Positions 53,089 through 63,940 of a stretch of DNA of 64,000 nucleotides are shown piece by piece. This DNA is from Uloborus plumipes (lineage: Eukaryota; Arthropoda; Arachnida; Araneae; Uloboridae): assembly GCA_038373865.1 (NCBI GenBank), contig JAXGGA010001118.1:104639-168638 (forward strand), written 5' to 3'. A program made the translations under genes and the position numbers. The number at the start of each line of letters is the position of its first letter. Positions within the stretch are counted from its first letter, which is position 1. The notes under the pieces were generated by a model. It did not search any database, was not told the DNA's origin, and was given only the letters and a program-made list of their open reading frames with translations.

Positions 53089-53447
53089 CATGCAGCTATT
53101 CGAAAAAATCCTTGCAGACCTGGACTCGATCTCATTCCATCAGGAACTTCACCCTGACTCGCATAACCACTTGACCATCGGGTCGCTCATTGAAGTAAGG
53201 ATTTACGATAGCAGATATTGTTTTAAATGACATGAAATGTTAGTTTTTCGATCATAACTTTTTTTCTAGTGAACAAATATCGTCATATGAGTACATGGTA
53301 CCTAAGTTACACCATCTCCTATCGATTAAAAAAAAAAAATTGTCCAAATCGGTTCAGTAGATCAGATCTTATGTGCGAACAAACAAACAAAAAAAAAAAG
53401 TATACGCTTTGAATTGAGAACCTCCTCCTTTTTCGAAGTCGGTTAAA
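53089..53447 (-). repeat. H repeat copy 2, with tRNA-like segment and flanking T run
   Basis: Same structure as copy 1. The tRNA-like part is at 53186-53113 on the minus strand, with GGTCAAGTGGTTA and GATCGAGTCCAGG. A run of about 23 A on the plus strand (53066-53088), that is T on the minus strand, directly follows it in the direction of transcription and could serve as a Pol III stop. The other end is gaagtcggttaaaa. Confidence 0.6.
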
Positions 53448-53450
53448 AAT

Positions 53451-54753
53451 GTCAAAAACTGAACCAGAACGCACTATACCGGCGCTGTGCCGGTATATTT
53501 TTGTTCTACAGCCGACTTTTATAGACATTACACATATTCTAGGAGGCAGTTCAAAGTCCCTGCAGTCTGCACTCCCTTTGGTTGTCACTTAGTCAGCTAG
53601 ACCCGCCAAACAAACAGCATCTTTAATTAGCAACTGAAAGTGAATCAAAAAGTGCAGCGTGTTTAGCTTTGGATGAGTTTTTTTTTTGTAACTTTATAGC
53701 ATATTTTTATGCTCAAGTTTTGTTATACTGTTCTCCGTTCTCCGAATAATAAATAATGGAACCCCGGAAAACTTCTAAACGTTTAATTATTTGTCCGTTT
53801 TTTGGTGTACCGAAAGGGTTAAGTCAAAGTGTTTTAACCACATGTGCAGATGTGTTGTTAGCTTGCTTTGAAGAAAAATCGCAATCTGTAAAAGGCGAAC
53901 CTTTTTCAAGGATTTCAGATTGCATAGCTCATAGAAGAAATTTACTGCAAAGCTTCTATACCAACGGTCAGTCATGTACGTATTGTAAAATTGATAAATG
54001 ATTACCATAATACTACACTTTGAGAAAGTCATTTAGTCGTGATAAAGATAAATTGAACTTAAAGACAAAACTCAATCATTTTGTTAATTAAGCGAAGTCT
54101 AAACTTTTTGACGTTGCTTCTTTCAAGTGTGCAATGAATTTTTCGTGTTCTTGTGCTAAAAAGCCAATCTTTTGTAGATGTACACAATACATCTGTACAT
54201 TGGTATAGAACGCACATTGGTATTATCGCTGTACATTGGTATAGAAGCTTTGCAGTAAATTTCTTCTATTTAAGCAGATATGCAATCTGAAATCCTTGAA
54301 AAAGGTTCGCCTTTTACAGATTGCGATTTTTCTTCAAAACAAGTTAACAATACATCTGCACATGTGGGTAAAACACTTTGACTTAACCCTTTCGGTGCAC
54401 CAAAAAACGGACAAACAATTAAACGTTTAGAAGTTTTCCGGGGTTCCATTATTTATTAGTCGGAGAACGGAGAACAGTATAACAAAACTTGAGCATAAAA
54501 ATATGCTATAAAGTTACAAAAAAAAACTCACCCAACGCTGAACACGCTGTACTTTTTGATCCATTTTCAGTTGCTAATTAAAGATACTGTTTGTTTGGCG
54601 GGTCTAGCTGACTAAGTGACAACCAAAGGGAGTGCAGACTGCAGGGACTTCGAACTGTCTCCTAGAATATGTGTATTGTCTAGACAAGTCGGCTGTAGAA
54701 TAAAAATATACCGGCACAGTGCCGACGTAGTGCGTTCTGGTTCAGTTTTTGAC
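53451..54753. mobile_element. Palindromic element E with the same small ORF in both arms
   Basis: The arms 53451-53964 and 54236-54753 are inverted copies, about 515 bp each, around a spacer of about 270 bp. Each arm carries an ORF starting MEPRKTSKRLI, then PFFG(V/A)PKGLSQSVL, CADVLL, EEKSQSVKGEPFSRISDCI. The plus-strand ORF starts at 53756 and the minus-strand ORF at about 54450. The arms differ at a few codons. The ORF is probably a fragment of a transposon protein; I cannot assign its family. Confidence 0.7.
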
Positions 54754-55227
54754 TTTTTTTTTTTTTCATATTTTGAGCCTTATGCACAAACAGAATGTAT
54801 CTTCTAAGAGTTATATGTATATTTTTCGGTTCAAATTATGTTATCTACTAACAAGGTAAATCAGATTCGATAGAAAACACTTACTTTTTTTTTTCAAATT
54901 ATTTTTTGAAAATTTCCATTTTTAGCATATATTTTCCAAATTTGAGCCTCATGCGCGAACCGAAGGAGTCAACTTAGATTTTTTTAATTATTTTTCCCAA
55001 ATTTTGGATACCAAACCACAATTTTTGAGAGGTAATGCGATTTCGAAATAAAAAAAATCGATATTTTCGAAATTGGACATTGTAGGCGATTTTAGCCCAA
55101 TTTAAGGCTGATGTGCAAACTAATGATCGTATATGTAAAAGCTATAAAATATTTTTTTAGATTAAAAATGCACAAAATATTTACAGCTTATGGCAGTTGC
55201 ATTATAAAAAGTTACATTTTTTTTCTT

Positions 55228-56846
55228 TTTAGCCTACTTTCCCGTTAAAAATAAAAGAAAGACGAAAAAAGTATTAAAAGTAGCTTAATGCATCTAAAAA
55301 ATATCGCCAAGTCCAAAAAAAATCGCCAAGTTAAAAAAAAATATCGCCAAGTCCAAAAAATATCGCCAAGTTAAAAAAATAAAGAGGTAAAATGAATATC
55401 GAAAAATTAAAAATTTGAAAGTAGGGTATTGAGATGGGGAATTTGTGTGTCGGTCGTCGTCGGTCGGTCGGTCGGTCTGTCGGTCTGTCTGTCCCCCCCT
55501 AATAACTTTTGAATGAACATTCCGATTTGGACAAACTTTTTTTTGTTGGAAAGATCTCGGCGAGTACAGCTCATTCCCATATTTGATTTTTTGATTTGAA
55601 CAATTTTTGGTTCAACTTTGAGCCGTTCAAATAACCGGTCCCGCGATACTAACTTTTGAATGAACAGTCCGATTTGAACAAACTTTTTTTTGTTCGAAAG
55701 ATCTTTTCAAGGATACTTCATTCCCGTACCTACATTTTTGATTTGAACAATTTTTCGTTCAACATTGAACCGTTCAAACAAGCTCTCACCCCTAATAACT
55801 TTTGAGTGAACAATCCGATTTAAACAAACTTTTTTTTGTTCGAAAGATATCGGCAAGGATACTTCATTACCGTATTTAAATTTTCAATTTGAACATTTTT
55901 TCGTTCAACATTGAACCGTTCAAGCAACCTTTCTCCACCTAATAACTTTTAAGTGAACCGTCTGAATTGAATAAACTTTTTTTGTTCGAAAGATCTCGGA
56001 GAGACTCGTTCCCATATTTCACTTTTCAATTTGAACCATTTTTCGTTCAATGATGAACCGTTCAGAAAAATTTTTAACATGAGCGCCTACTGGGAAATTT
56101 AAATTGAATGTTGATTCTAAACTTAAAGGCGGATTTCCTTCAAACTAACTTTGTAAGAAAACAGTTTTGATAAAAAATGTATGTTAAGTACTTTTCTGAA
56201 AAATCTTCTGTGAGGACTCTGATTCCGACTCCGACTCCGCAAACATGGCGGAAATGCAGGCTCAGAAAAAAATGACTGACTGGGCAGACGATTTTTTGTT
56301 TATTTATTCATTTTTTTTGTTTAATTTATTATTATTATTTTTATTTATTTATTTTTTTTTGGCAGACGATATTTTTTTTTTTGATTACAAAAATTGTTCA
56401 TTCACGAGAGCATTTTATTCTTTACTTATATTTAACAACTGGCAACGGATTAAAAATAAAATTCGAGACATTTTATTAACGAACGAGGTTTTTTTTCTTT
56501 CTTCGATAAAATGTGTTTTGATGTTCTTTGTACTTTTATTTTATTTATTTTTTTTTTTTCATTTGAAAACGATTGTGAAATTTTTCTACGGAAGAACTAT
56601 AGCAGTTACATTCTTTAAAAGGTGCGACAAAACTTTATTTACTCGTTTATTTACTTTTTACGTGTCCTGATCATCTGATGAGAGGGGTATATTTTGCTTT
56701 TAGAAATCAGCTTTAAGTGTTATAAAGGTATGTTTGACATAATTTTCAGTTTCAGATATTCAAGAGAATATTGATTAGATGCTAGATTGCCGATGTCGAT
56801 GTACGGGAAAGTAGGCTCGTTTAGTTCTTGACAGAACTTCTTGTTT
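55228..56846 (+). repeat. Repeat family C, copy 2
   Basis: It matches 42360-44262. It starts AGCCTACTTTCCCGT and has the inverse ACGGGAAAGTAGGCT at 56803-56817, possible terminal inverted repeats. It contains a GGTC/GTCT microsatellite (55450-55493), four tandem units with (c)cgattt(g/a)(g/a)acaaac (55521, 55668, 55815, 55950) and the actccgactccgc block near 56226. It interrupts the right arm of element F. Confidence 0.7.
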
Positions 56847-56936
56847 CCTTTTGAAAATTTCCATTTTTAACATATTTTTTCCAACTTTGAGCCTCATGAG
56901 TGAAGCTCACACTAAATCTCTAATTTTCTTTTTCAG

Positions 56937-57133
56937 GTTTTCAAAAGGGTGTGCATTGCAAAGGGCTTGTGCAGCTGAGAAGTACATCGACTTTCCCCGA
57001 TTCTTTACATCATACAGTGAAGTAATAAGAAATGTTGCAAATAACTTACATTAAGTACAACTTCATCGAAATATGTGACGCAAATTTTGAATTTACTTAC
57101 TATTTTTGAGTGTTGCATTTGTCAAAATCCGAA
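56937..57133 (+). other. Likely 5' untranslated sequence of the gene at 57134
   Basis: A good acceptor-like tract (taattttctttttcag, 56921-56936) precedes it, and sequence after it no longer resembles repeats. There is no in-frame ATG before 57134. This suggests a 5' UTR exon joined to an exon upstream, or an unspliced leader starting nearby. Confidence 0.4.
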
Positions 57134-59078
57134 ATGCCGGCTTGCGAATTTGGCTGTGTTTCTCCTTCGGATTCAAAAAGAAGCTTTGACTATTTCCAAC
57201 GTCGAAAAGTTGGAAGCATTCGCGACAATCCGAAATTGCTCAAAATACGGCAACAGTTCGAAACCGGAAGTCAGGATAAGTCAAGTAAGACCTTATATTG
57301 TTCAGACAGTGCACCGACTTCTTTGAGCTTGAGCCTATCTAAAAATTCCGGTTCTGTTGTCCTAGACGAGCTTTTGAAATTAAACTCAAAACTTACTGAT
57401 AAAACTGAAGTTCAGTTGAAAAGCCAGGCGCATGCTGCGCATATACGACGGCATTCCGAAGGCGAACTCAAAAACCAAAACTCGCTGAAACTTTTCGCTC
57501 TTGAAAAGGGTTTAAAACCTTCAACTCACAGGAAAGAAATAAGTACCAGCAACTTGAATATCGGTAAAAAATGTACTGAGCGTTCCATTGATCACTCTGC
57601 TCCATCCGATTCTTTAGTGAATTATTCAAAACGAACTGATCCACAGAAATGGAGATCTTCCATTACTTCCACCGAAAGTAATTCATCATCAACACGCACT
57701 TACTTCCACGATCAAGGGAAAAAAGAGCAACGTACAAAATCATCCGAAAATCTTTTGCTTGGAGATTCTTTTAACTCTTATTCTTCAAGTCACCTTAACA
57801 AAGGAAAACTAGGTTACTCTTCACGTTCAAGTGATGATTTACTTAACAGCGAAATACTTTGTAACAAACCTAAGAACTCGACAGTCAAAAGGAAAGAGAC
57901 TTTTTTACTTTCCAAATCTCTTCAAACCATTAATACCACTGACTCTTCACCCAGAAATTCTTCGGAATCTGGTATACACACTAATTCATCTGCATCTGAA
58001 GAGGACACGTGCTCCTTCGGTTTAAAGGTGCATCATGCATTGGACATTTCGAATAAATTAGGCAACTGTGATATTAGTGCACCGCCCATTCCTAAACGCG
58101 GTCTCTCACCTGCTATTCAAAATAATTACATGCATTCTTTTAGTAACGTAATGAAGAAAAATAGTCCACTTGCAAAAAATTTCACTTCATCATCAAGTGT
58201 TGTAAAGTCAAACACAGTACAGAAAGCAATAGAAATGTACGAAGGTATGTCTTCCAGTGATGTTAAATGTAACAGGAACACCAAAAGTACTAACGCATAT
58301 CAAAAATTAACATTAAAGAAAGATGCACACGATATTTCTGGTAAGAAATCTGGTATTTATCGTCGGTCTTCCCGAAGAAATAGTCTTCGGAAATCCAAAT
58401 ATATTCCTGATAGTAAAACCAACTCCACTAAAAGCCAATCGTTGATGTCGAATAAAACTTCCGAATCTTGTTCCAATAAAGAAGATAGTGGTGTTGGCAT
58501 GAGCGATGGGGAGGACAGAAATCAGAGCATATACCAGACTCTGTCCTCTAAAGTAAACTTGTCAACGGAAGAGAAAGAAACTATCGATACTTATGACCGA
58601 TTGAGTAGAATCCACGATATGGTCAATCTGATCCATAAAGGCTTGTCGTCTGCTTGTGCTGCATGCAAAGCTATTCCCTCTAGTGCATTGGAGCTATGTG
58701 CAAAAGCCGAGTCTTCCATGCTACAAGTGAAATGTAACGAGATAGGTCCACATCATCACCCACCATGCATTTGTTTTGCCTGTCAGCATTCCATATTCAG
58801 CTGTTCCGTCGATGCAGGAATATCTGCTGACATAGGAGGCGAGGACAGTTTATATTACAACTTGTGCTGTTTAAACTCGCCTAATCGTGAAGGTTGGAGA
58901 CAGTCTAGGCGAAGGCCCATCTGTGAGCAGAACGGTCGTCTATGTATCGTCAACTGCGACATGGAGCAGCGCCCTGATTCTCTGAAGATGAATAATGATT
59001 TCTACGAAAAACTGTGTGAATGGCATTCAACGTCAACAGTTCTTCCTCGAAGGAGTTACCGATCGAAAAAACGTTCGG
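57134..59078 (+). CDS. Uncharacterised Ser-rich protein with Cys/His-rich C-terminal part, first coding exon
   Basis: The start is the ATG at 57134 (gaaATGc); the frame extends 24 nt upstream without another ATG. The 648 codons end at a strong donor GTGAGT (59079), phase 1; without splicing a stop comes at 59090-59092. The N-terminus CEFGCVSPSDSKRSFDYF then RRKVGSIRDNPKLLKIRQQF is the least disordered-looking early part. Residues about 60-460 are rich in Ser, Asn and Lys, with repeated SSENLL / SSDDLL motifs (about 200-240), a class II SH3 ligand APPIPKR (about 317) and a basic RRSSRRNSLRKSK stretch. The region from about 490 has DTYDRLSRIHDMVNLIHK, then CAAC, HHHPPCICFAC and LYYNLCCLN, which could bind metal. 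No signal peptide or TM is seen. I do not recognise the family; codon use looks like a real gene. Confidence 0.75.
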
Positions 59079-59092
59079 GTGAGTATTCTTAA

Positions 59093-59471
59093 TCGTTGTT
59101 ATTGGCAATTTCTTTTGAACTCTTTAACGTATTTGGCTGATGGACCATTTTAAGCCATCTCGGGCATGGCGGCCGTTGTTGCATAGTTAGGCGCATTGTT
59201 GAATTTCGCGACCCTTCTCTTCAGTGTAGTATTCCTTTCGGAACAAAAGGTTGAAGAAAAAGCAAATTAAACTGTCGATGTCGTCTCTTTTATTCATCGA
59301 TCAATATGGGGGGAAGGAGAAATACCCCCTCCCAAAAAAAGGGTTGAAGTTTTGTAACGGGTGCCCACATAGATGCCATGATTAAAAGAGGATTCGTGAA
59401 ATTGTGACAGTTTGTCTCAAGGGGAAGGGAAGAGGTAACGAGAGATGTGACATCACGCATTTTATAGGAAT
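59093..59471 (+). other. Start of intron downstream of the 57134 exon
   Basis: About 380 nt without a gene. Less AT-rich than the Fas2 introns; no repeat ends identified before the array at 59472. Confidence 0.4.
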
Positions 59472-60607
59472 ACTAGCTGCCAGGGCAGCTAGATTAGCTT
59501 CCTGCGGCATGCTGATGCATAACGTCCCCCCTCTCTAACTTTTACCTCATTCTGAAATTATATTATTTGATATAATTTAATGTTCATTCGATTTCAAGAC
59601 ATACCACGCACGTGGCCCGGCGTTGCACGGGCACTTCGTGCGCTGAAAGTAGTGAGAAAAAAATTTAAAGAAACTACTCCCCGCCAAGGCGGCTCGCTTA
59701 CAGGCGCTTCACGCCTTTACTTTTTTCCTATATAAAAAAATCATTCGAATTATTGAGATGCTTCACGCCTTCAAGATGGTGAGGAAAGTTTCAGTAAGTT
59801 CAGGTCGCTCAAAGAAAAAAAGCAGACATAGATACTCAGTTTTTAATATAAGTAGATGGCTCTTCAACAAATAAATGTTTCAAAATATTACCAGTAGCTA
59901 GCGATAAAAATTCTACGTAAGTGGTCCGCTTATGAGTTTCGTGTTTGATTTAGTTAAGCCTTCATTCAAAATTCTCATTACCATTGTTATCACCGTTTCA
60001 TAGCAACGACGGTTTGCAAGAATGGATTTCATATTTAATCATTTATTAGGCTTAATCGCTTTAAATTTGACTACTTATTAATTGATATCTTCGCTAATTA
60101 AAATCGTATAATTATATCAATTGAAACTAAAGAAGCTTGAAAAATTACCTATCTATCGGTACCTGGTTCGACTTTCAGTTCATTGGCGTTCAGGAGAAAG
60201 AAGCGTGACATAGAAAGATAGAAAGATAGTTAGAAAGAAAGATAGTGAGAAAGATACTCAGTTTTTAATATAAGTAGACTAGCTGCCAGGGCAGCTAGAT
60301 TAGCTTCCTGCGGCATGTTGATGCATAACGTCCCCCCTCTCTAACTTTTACCTCATTCTGAAGTTTTATTTGATATAATTTAATGTTCATTCGATTTCAA
60401 GACGTACCACGAACGTGGCCCGGCGTTGCACGGGCACTTCGTGCCCTGAAAGTAGTGAGGAAAATGTCAAGAAACTACTCCCCGCCAAGGCGGCTCGCTA
60501 ACAGGCGCTTCACGCCTTTACTTTTTTCCTGTATAAAAAAAATCATTCGAATTATTGAGATGCTTCGCGCCTTCAAGATGGTGAGGAAAGTTTCAGTAAG
60601 TTCAGCT

Positions 60608-60809
60608 CAGGCGCGGATCCAGAGTAGGGTCATGGGGATCATGACCCCCCCCCCCCCTTAACCGACCAAATATAGCAAAAAATTGCATTTTTGGGACTTA
60701 TTTTACGAAAAAACTGCCAAACCACCCCATTTTTGCACAAAAATTGCACTTTGACCCCCCCCCTTCCGAAAATGACCCCCTCCTTAACCAGAAGCTGGAT
60801 CCGCCCTTG
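60608..60809. mobile_element. hAT-type MITE inserted in array unit 2
   Basis: The ends CAGGCGCGGATCCAG and CTGGATCCGCCCTTG are imperfect inverted repeats. GTTCAGCT is duplicated exactly on both sides (60600-60607 and 60810-60817), an 8-bp hAT target duplication. The interior contains C runs and inverted gacccc/ggggtc stretches. 202 bp. Confidence 0.88.
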
Positions 60810-61740
60810 GTTCAGCTCGCTCAAAGGAGAAAAAGCAGACATTGATACTCAGTTTTTAATATAAGTAGATGGCTCTTCAACAAATGAATGTTTCAAAATA
60901 TTACAAGTAGCTAGCGATAAAAATACTATGTAAGTCGCCCGCTTATGAGTTTCGTGTTTGATTTAGTTAAGCCTTCATTCAAAATTCTCATTTTCATTTT
61001 TATTATTGTTTCATGGCATGGCAACCACGTTTTGCAATGCAAGAATGGATTTCATATTTAATCATTTATTAGGCTTAATCGCTTTAAACTTGACTACTTA
61101 TTAATTGATATCTTCGCTAATTAAAATCGTATAATTATATAGATTGAAACTAATGAAGCTTGAAAAATTACCTATCTATCGGTACCTGGTTCGACTTTCA
61201 GTTCATTGGCGTTCAGGAGAAAGAAGCGTGACATAGAAAGATAGTTAGAAAGAAAGATAGTTAGAAAGATACTCAGTTTTTAATATAAGTAGACTAGCTG
61301 CCAGGGCAGCTAGATTAGCTTCCTGCGGCATGTTGATGCATTACGTCTCCCCTCTCTAACTTTTACCTCATTCTGAAGTTATATTATTTGATATAATTTA
61401 ATGTTCATTCGATTTCAAGACATACCACGCACGTGGCCCGGCGTTGCACGGGCACTTCGTGCCCTGAAAGTAGTGAGAAAAAAATTTAAAGAAACTACTC
61501 CCCGCCAAGGCGGCTCGCTTACAGGCGCTTCACGCCTTTACTTTTTTCCTATATAAAAAAAATCATTCGAATTATTGAGATGCTTCGCGTCTTCAAGATG
61601 GTGAGGAAAGTTTTAGTAAGTTCAGCTCGCTCAAAGGAAAAAAGCAGACATAGATATTCAGTTTTTAATATAAGTAGATGGCTCTTCAACAAATGAATGT
61701 TTCAAAATATTACAAGTAGCTAGCGATAAAAATACTATGG

Positions 61741-62038
61741 CAGGGATTCAAGTGAAACAGTACTGCGATCGCTTCGAATTGCAATCGCTACTGGAAGTGA
61801 ATTACATTATCATCAACTTAAATTGGCATGACGTCACTACGGGTGGAGCCAATAAGAGCTCACAAGCACTCAGCGATCTCCTCTTATTCGCCAAGTAGGC
61901 TGTGCCGTTTTATCTAGCTCGTTTTTCATAGGCAAACGTCACGCTGACGTCACGATGTTATTATCAAGAAACGTTCTAATGTAATTCATTTCCAGCTGCG
62001 ATTGTAATTTGCGATTGCCTGTTTCACTTGAATCCCTG
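61741..62038. mobile_element. Palindromic MITE inserted in array unit 3
   Basis: The ends CAGGGATTCAAGTGAAACAG and CTGTTTCACTTGAATCCCTG (inverse) are inverted repeats extending about 40 bp with gcgatcg...gcaatcgc inside. The interior contains acgtcactacgggtgg and gctgacgtcacg. It is absent from units 1 and 2 at the same position, which proves insertion. 298 bp. Confidence 0.82.
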
Positions 62039-62435
62039 CATAAGTAAGTCGCCCGCTTATGAGTTTCGTGTTTGATTTAGTTAAGCCTTCATTCCAAATT
62101 CGCATTATCATTTTTATTACTGTTTCATGGCAACCACGTTTTGCAATGCAACAATGGCTTTCATATTTAATCATTTATTAGGCTTAATCGCTTTAAATTT
62201 GACCACTTATTAATTGATATCTTCGCTAATTAAAATCGTATAATTATATGAATTGAAACTAATGAAGCTTGAAAAATTACCTATCTATCGGTACCTGGCT
62301 CGACTTTCAGTTCATTGGCGTTCAGGAGAAAGAAGCGTGACATAGAAAGATAGTTAGAAAGAAAGATAGTTAGAAAGAAAGATAGTTAGAAAGAAAGATA
62401 GTTAGAAAGATACTCAGTTTTTAATATAAGTAGAT

Positions 62436-62728
62436 ACTATTGTTGTTCAAATCAATTTTAAATGCGACATTTCAAGCCAAGGCTTAGCTCGGTAAACCTT
62501 AATTGTAACTTTTATTGTTTCAAAATACTATGGTAGTTTTGCGATAACGTTAGTATTTAGTTTAGTAGAAGCCTTGGGTATTTGATTTTAATATAGGGTA
62601 TCACTTTTGTAGTAGTTGTAAAAGTGAACGTGTCTTTGATCTCTTTGAAAAGTTGTCAGAACGACGGCAGTTGATGGCGATGTCGTGCAAACGTACAAGA
62701 TTTTACTTTTTTTTTTTTTTTTTTTTTT
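62436..62728 (+). other. Body of Helitron-like element before its 3' end
   Basis: About 290 nt between the array and the 3' hairpin, ending in a T run of about 22 (62707-62728). Probably the tail of the same Helitron. Confidence 0.4.
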
Positions 62729-62754
62729 GCGGAATTCCGCACGGGTCACCTAGT
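62729..62754 (+). other. Helitron-like 3' end
   Basis: The perfect palindrome GCGGAATTCCGC (62729-62740) is followed 9 nt later by CTAGT (62750-62754). This is the hairpin plus CTRRT arrangement of Helitron 3' ends and matches the type at 15009-15036. Confidence 0.6.
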
Positions 62755-63938
62755 TCTGCTTTAATATAACAGGAAAACTGAACCCGAATAAAAATTAAAT
62801 AAATAAAAAAATAATCACTGTGAAAATTATTACTTAGCACCGCGTTGCGGAGTAGACTGCTTTTAGATAGGACACATAGGACGTACGAGCTAAATATATT
62901 GTGTGCTCAGCATTTCGGTTGACTATGAAGCAATATCTTCATTGAAGTATTGATTCAGTCAGAAAGAGTTTGGTTTGAAAAACAGCTTACTCAACAATTG
63001 ACTTGTTAGAAAAAACAAGTATTTTTTTTTCTCACATCTTGGTGATAAAATCTTCAGTGTTTATACTTTGTAAGTGACGTAAAAAATTAATGATTTTCAC
63101 GTGCATATTCTTCCTAAGCTACTAACAGTACTTAAATAGAGAAAATAAACATTAACTAAAATAATTAATACTTTATTCGTAGATACAAGTTTAGTTAACA
63201 GTATTCAAGCAGTTATTCAGTAAAAATATCATTTATTTCCAAGCAAGAAAATTCAAAACGCGAGGCTTACTAAAAACTAAAAGCCTTATAGCATCCTCTG
63301 CACCAGATTTCGTGCAAAATTGTCTTTAGAATGTTTTTGTGAAAGTTCGGTAGAAGTAAACAAAGCTAATTTAACAAGAAAAAAAAAAAAGAAGACGAAA
63401 GATAGTACAAAAAAAAAAAAAAAACTTTTGTCCTTTATTGTTTCTGTCAGTTCTTCAGATCTTTCATTTTATTTATTTTTTTCCATGATCGTTTGTGAGA
63501 TGACAGCCATTGAAAAGAAGCTCGGTGTATTCACGAATAAATCGTTCCCATGACGACGCTCGCTCCACTCCAGTAGTGATCACATGGCACCATTGAGCTG
63601 AATGACGTGGTAACCGCACGTGACATGGCGCCTGAAATTCTGATTTTCGTTCTGAGGGAAAGTGTTTTATCCAGTAACAGTATTGCTTTTTGGAACATTA
63701 AATGTTAGTAAATCAGTGAGGCTAGTGATAAAGAAGTTTTCCTGATAGAAAATCAAAAATATTCGTTTAAATGAAATTTTAAACATAAAATATGATGCAA
63801 ACGTAGCGCATCTAAGAAAATCTGATTCGTCTTTTTGTTTTTCAGATGTACATGCTCACACGTTGCCATTACTTTTTGACACACACACACTATAAATAAA
63901 TTAATATATAATAGCACTTAAATTATCCGCTGTTTCAG
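62755..63938 (+). other. Intron or intergenic DNA with a possible promoter near 63600
   Basis: Mostly AT-rich with A runs at 63379-63421. The stretch 63550-63660 is distinctly richer in GC and contains a CRE-like TGACGTGG (63603-63610) and an E-box CACGTG (63617-63622). It could be a promoter for a gene starting at the window end. An acceptor-like ttgtttttcag at 63834-63844 leads to a frame that closes after about 16 codons. Confidence 0.35.
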
Positions 63939-63940
63939 AG

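Larger units (their letters stand above)
50886..56900. mobile_element. Large composite inverted-repeat element F with nested insertions
   Basis: The left arm (50886-51513) contains two diverged copies of a block (aatcgatttttt...gcgcatgaggctcaaagttgg). It is matched in inverse order at 54766-55227 and, after a family C insertion, at 56846-56900. The right arm is truncated at gagcctcatg, so about 0.1 kb of its outer end is missing. Between the arms lie hairpin G (51541-51943), two H repeats and palindrome E (53451-54753). Confidence 0.7.
59472..62435 (+). mobile_element. Tandem Helitron-like array, three units of about 0.81 kb
   Basis: Units start with ACTAGCTGCCAGGGCAGCT at 59472, 60278 and 61293 and end with ctcagtttttaatataagta. 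Each contains the palindromic ggcccggcgttgcacgggca phrase, cgccaaggcggctcgc and a gatagttagaaagaaa short tandem tract. The hairpin and GC-palindrome style fits Helitron-derived repeats. Unit 2 carries an insertion at 60608-60809 and unit 3 one at 61741-62038. No protein-coding frame. Confidence 0.7.

Noticed and set aside
56245..56670. 141-codon frame MAEMQAQKKMTDW...
   Set aside because: Lies within repeat family C, is Phe/Leu-rich because of T runs, and is not conserved as a frame in copy 1.
59472..62435. CRISPR-like or satellite array
   Set aside because: Units are about 0.8 kb with mobile-element ends and different insertions, in animal DNA; neither short repeats with spacers nor a simple satellite.
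63845..63892. Exon after acceptor ttgtttttcag as continuation of the 57134 gene
   Set aside because: Phase-1 joining gives only DVHAHTLPLLFDTHTL and then a stop, partly coded by an ACAC microsatellite; possible but not supported over the later acceptor.
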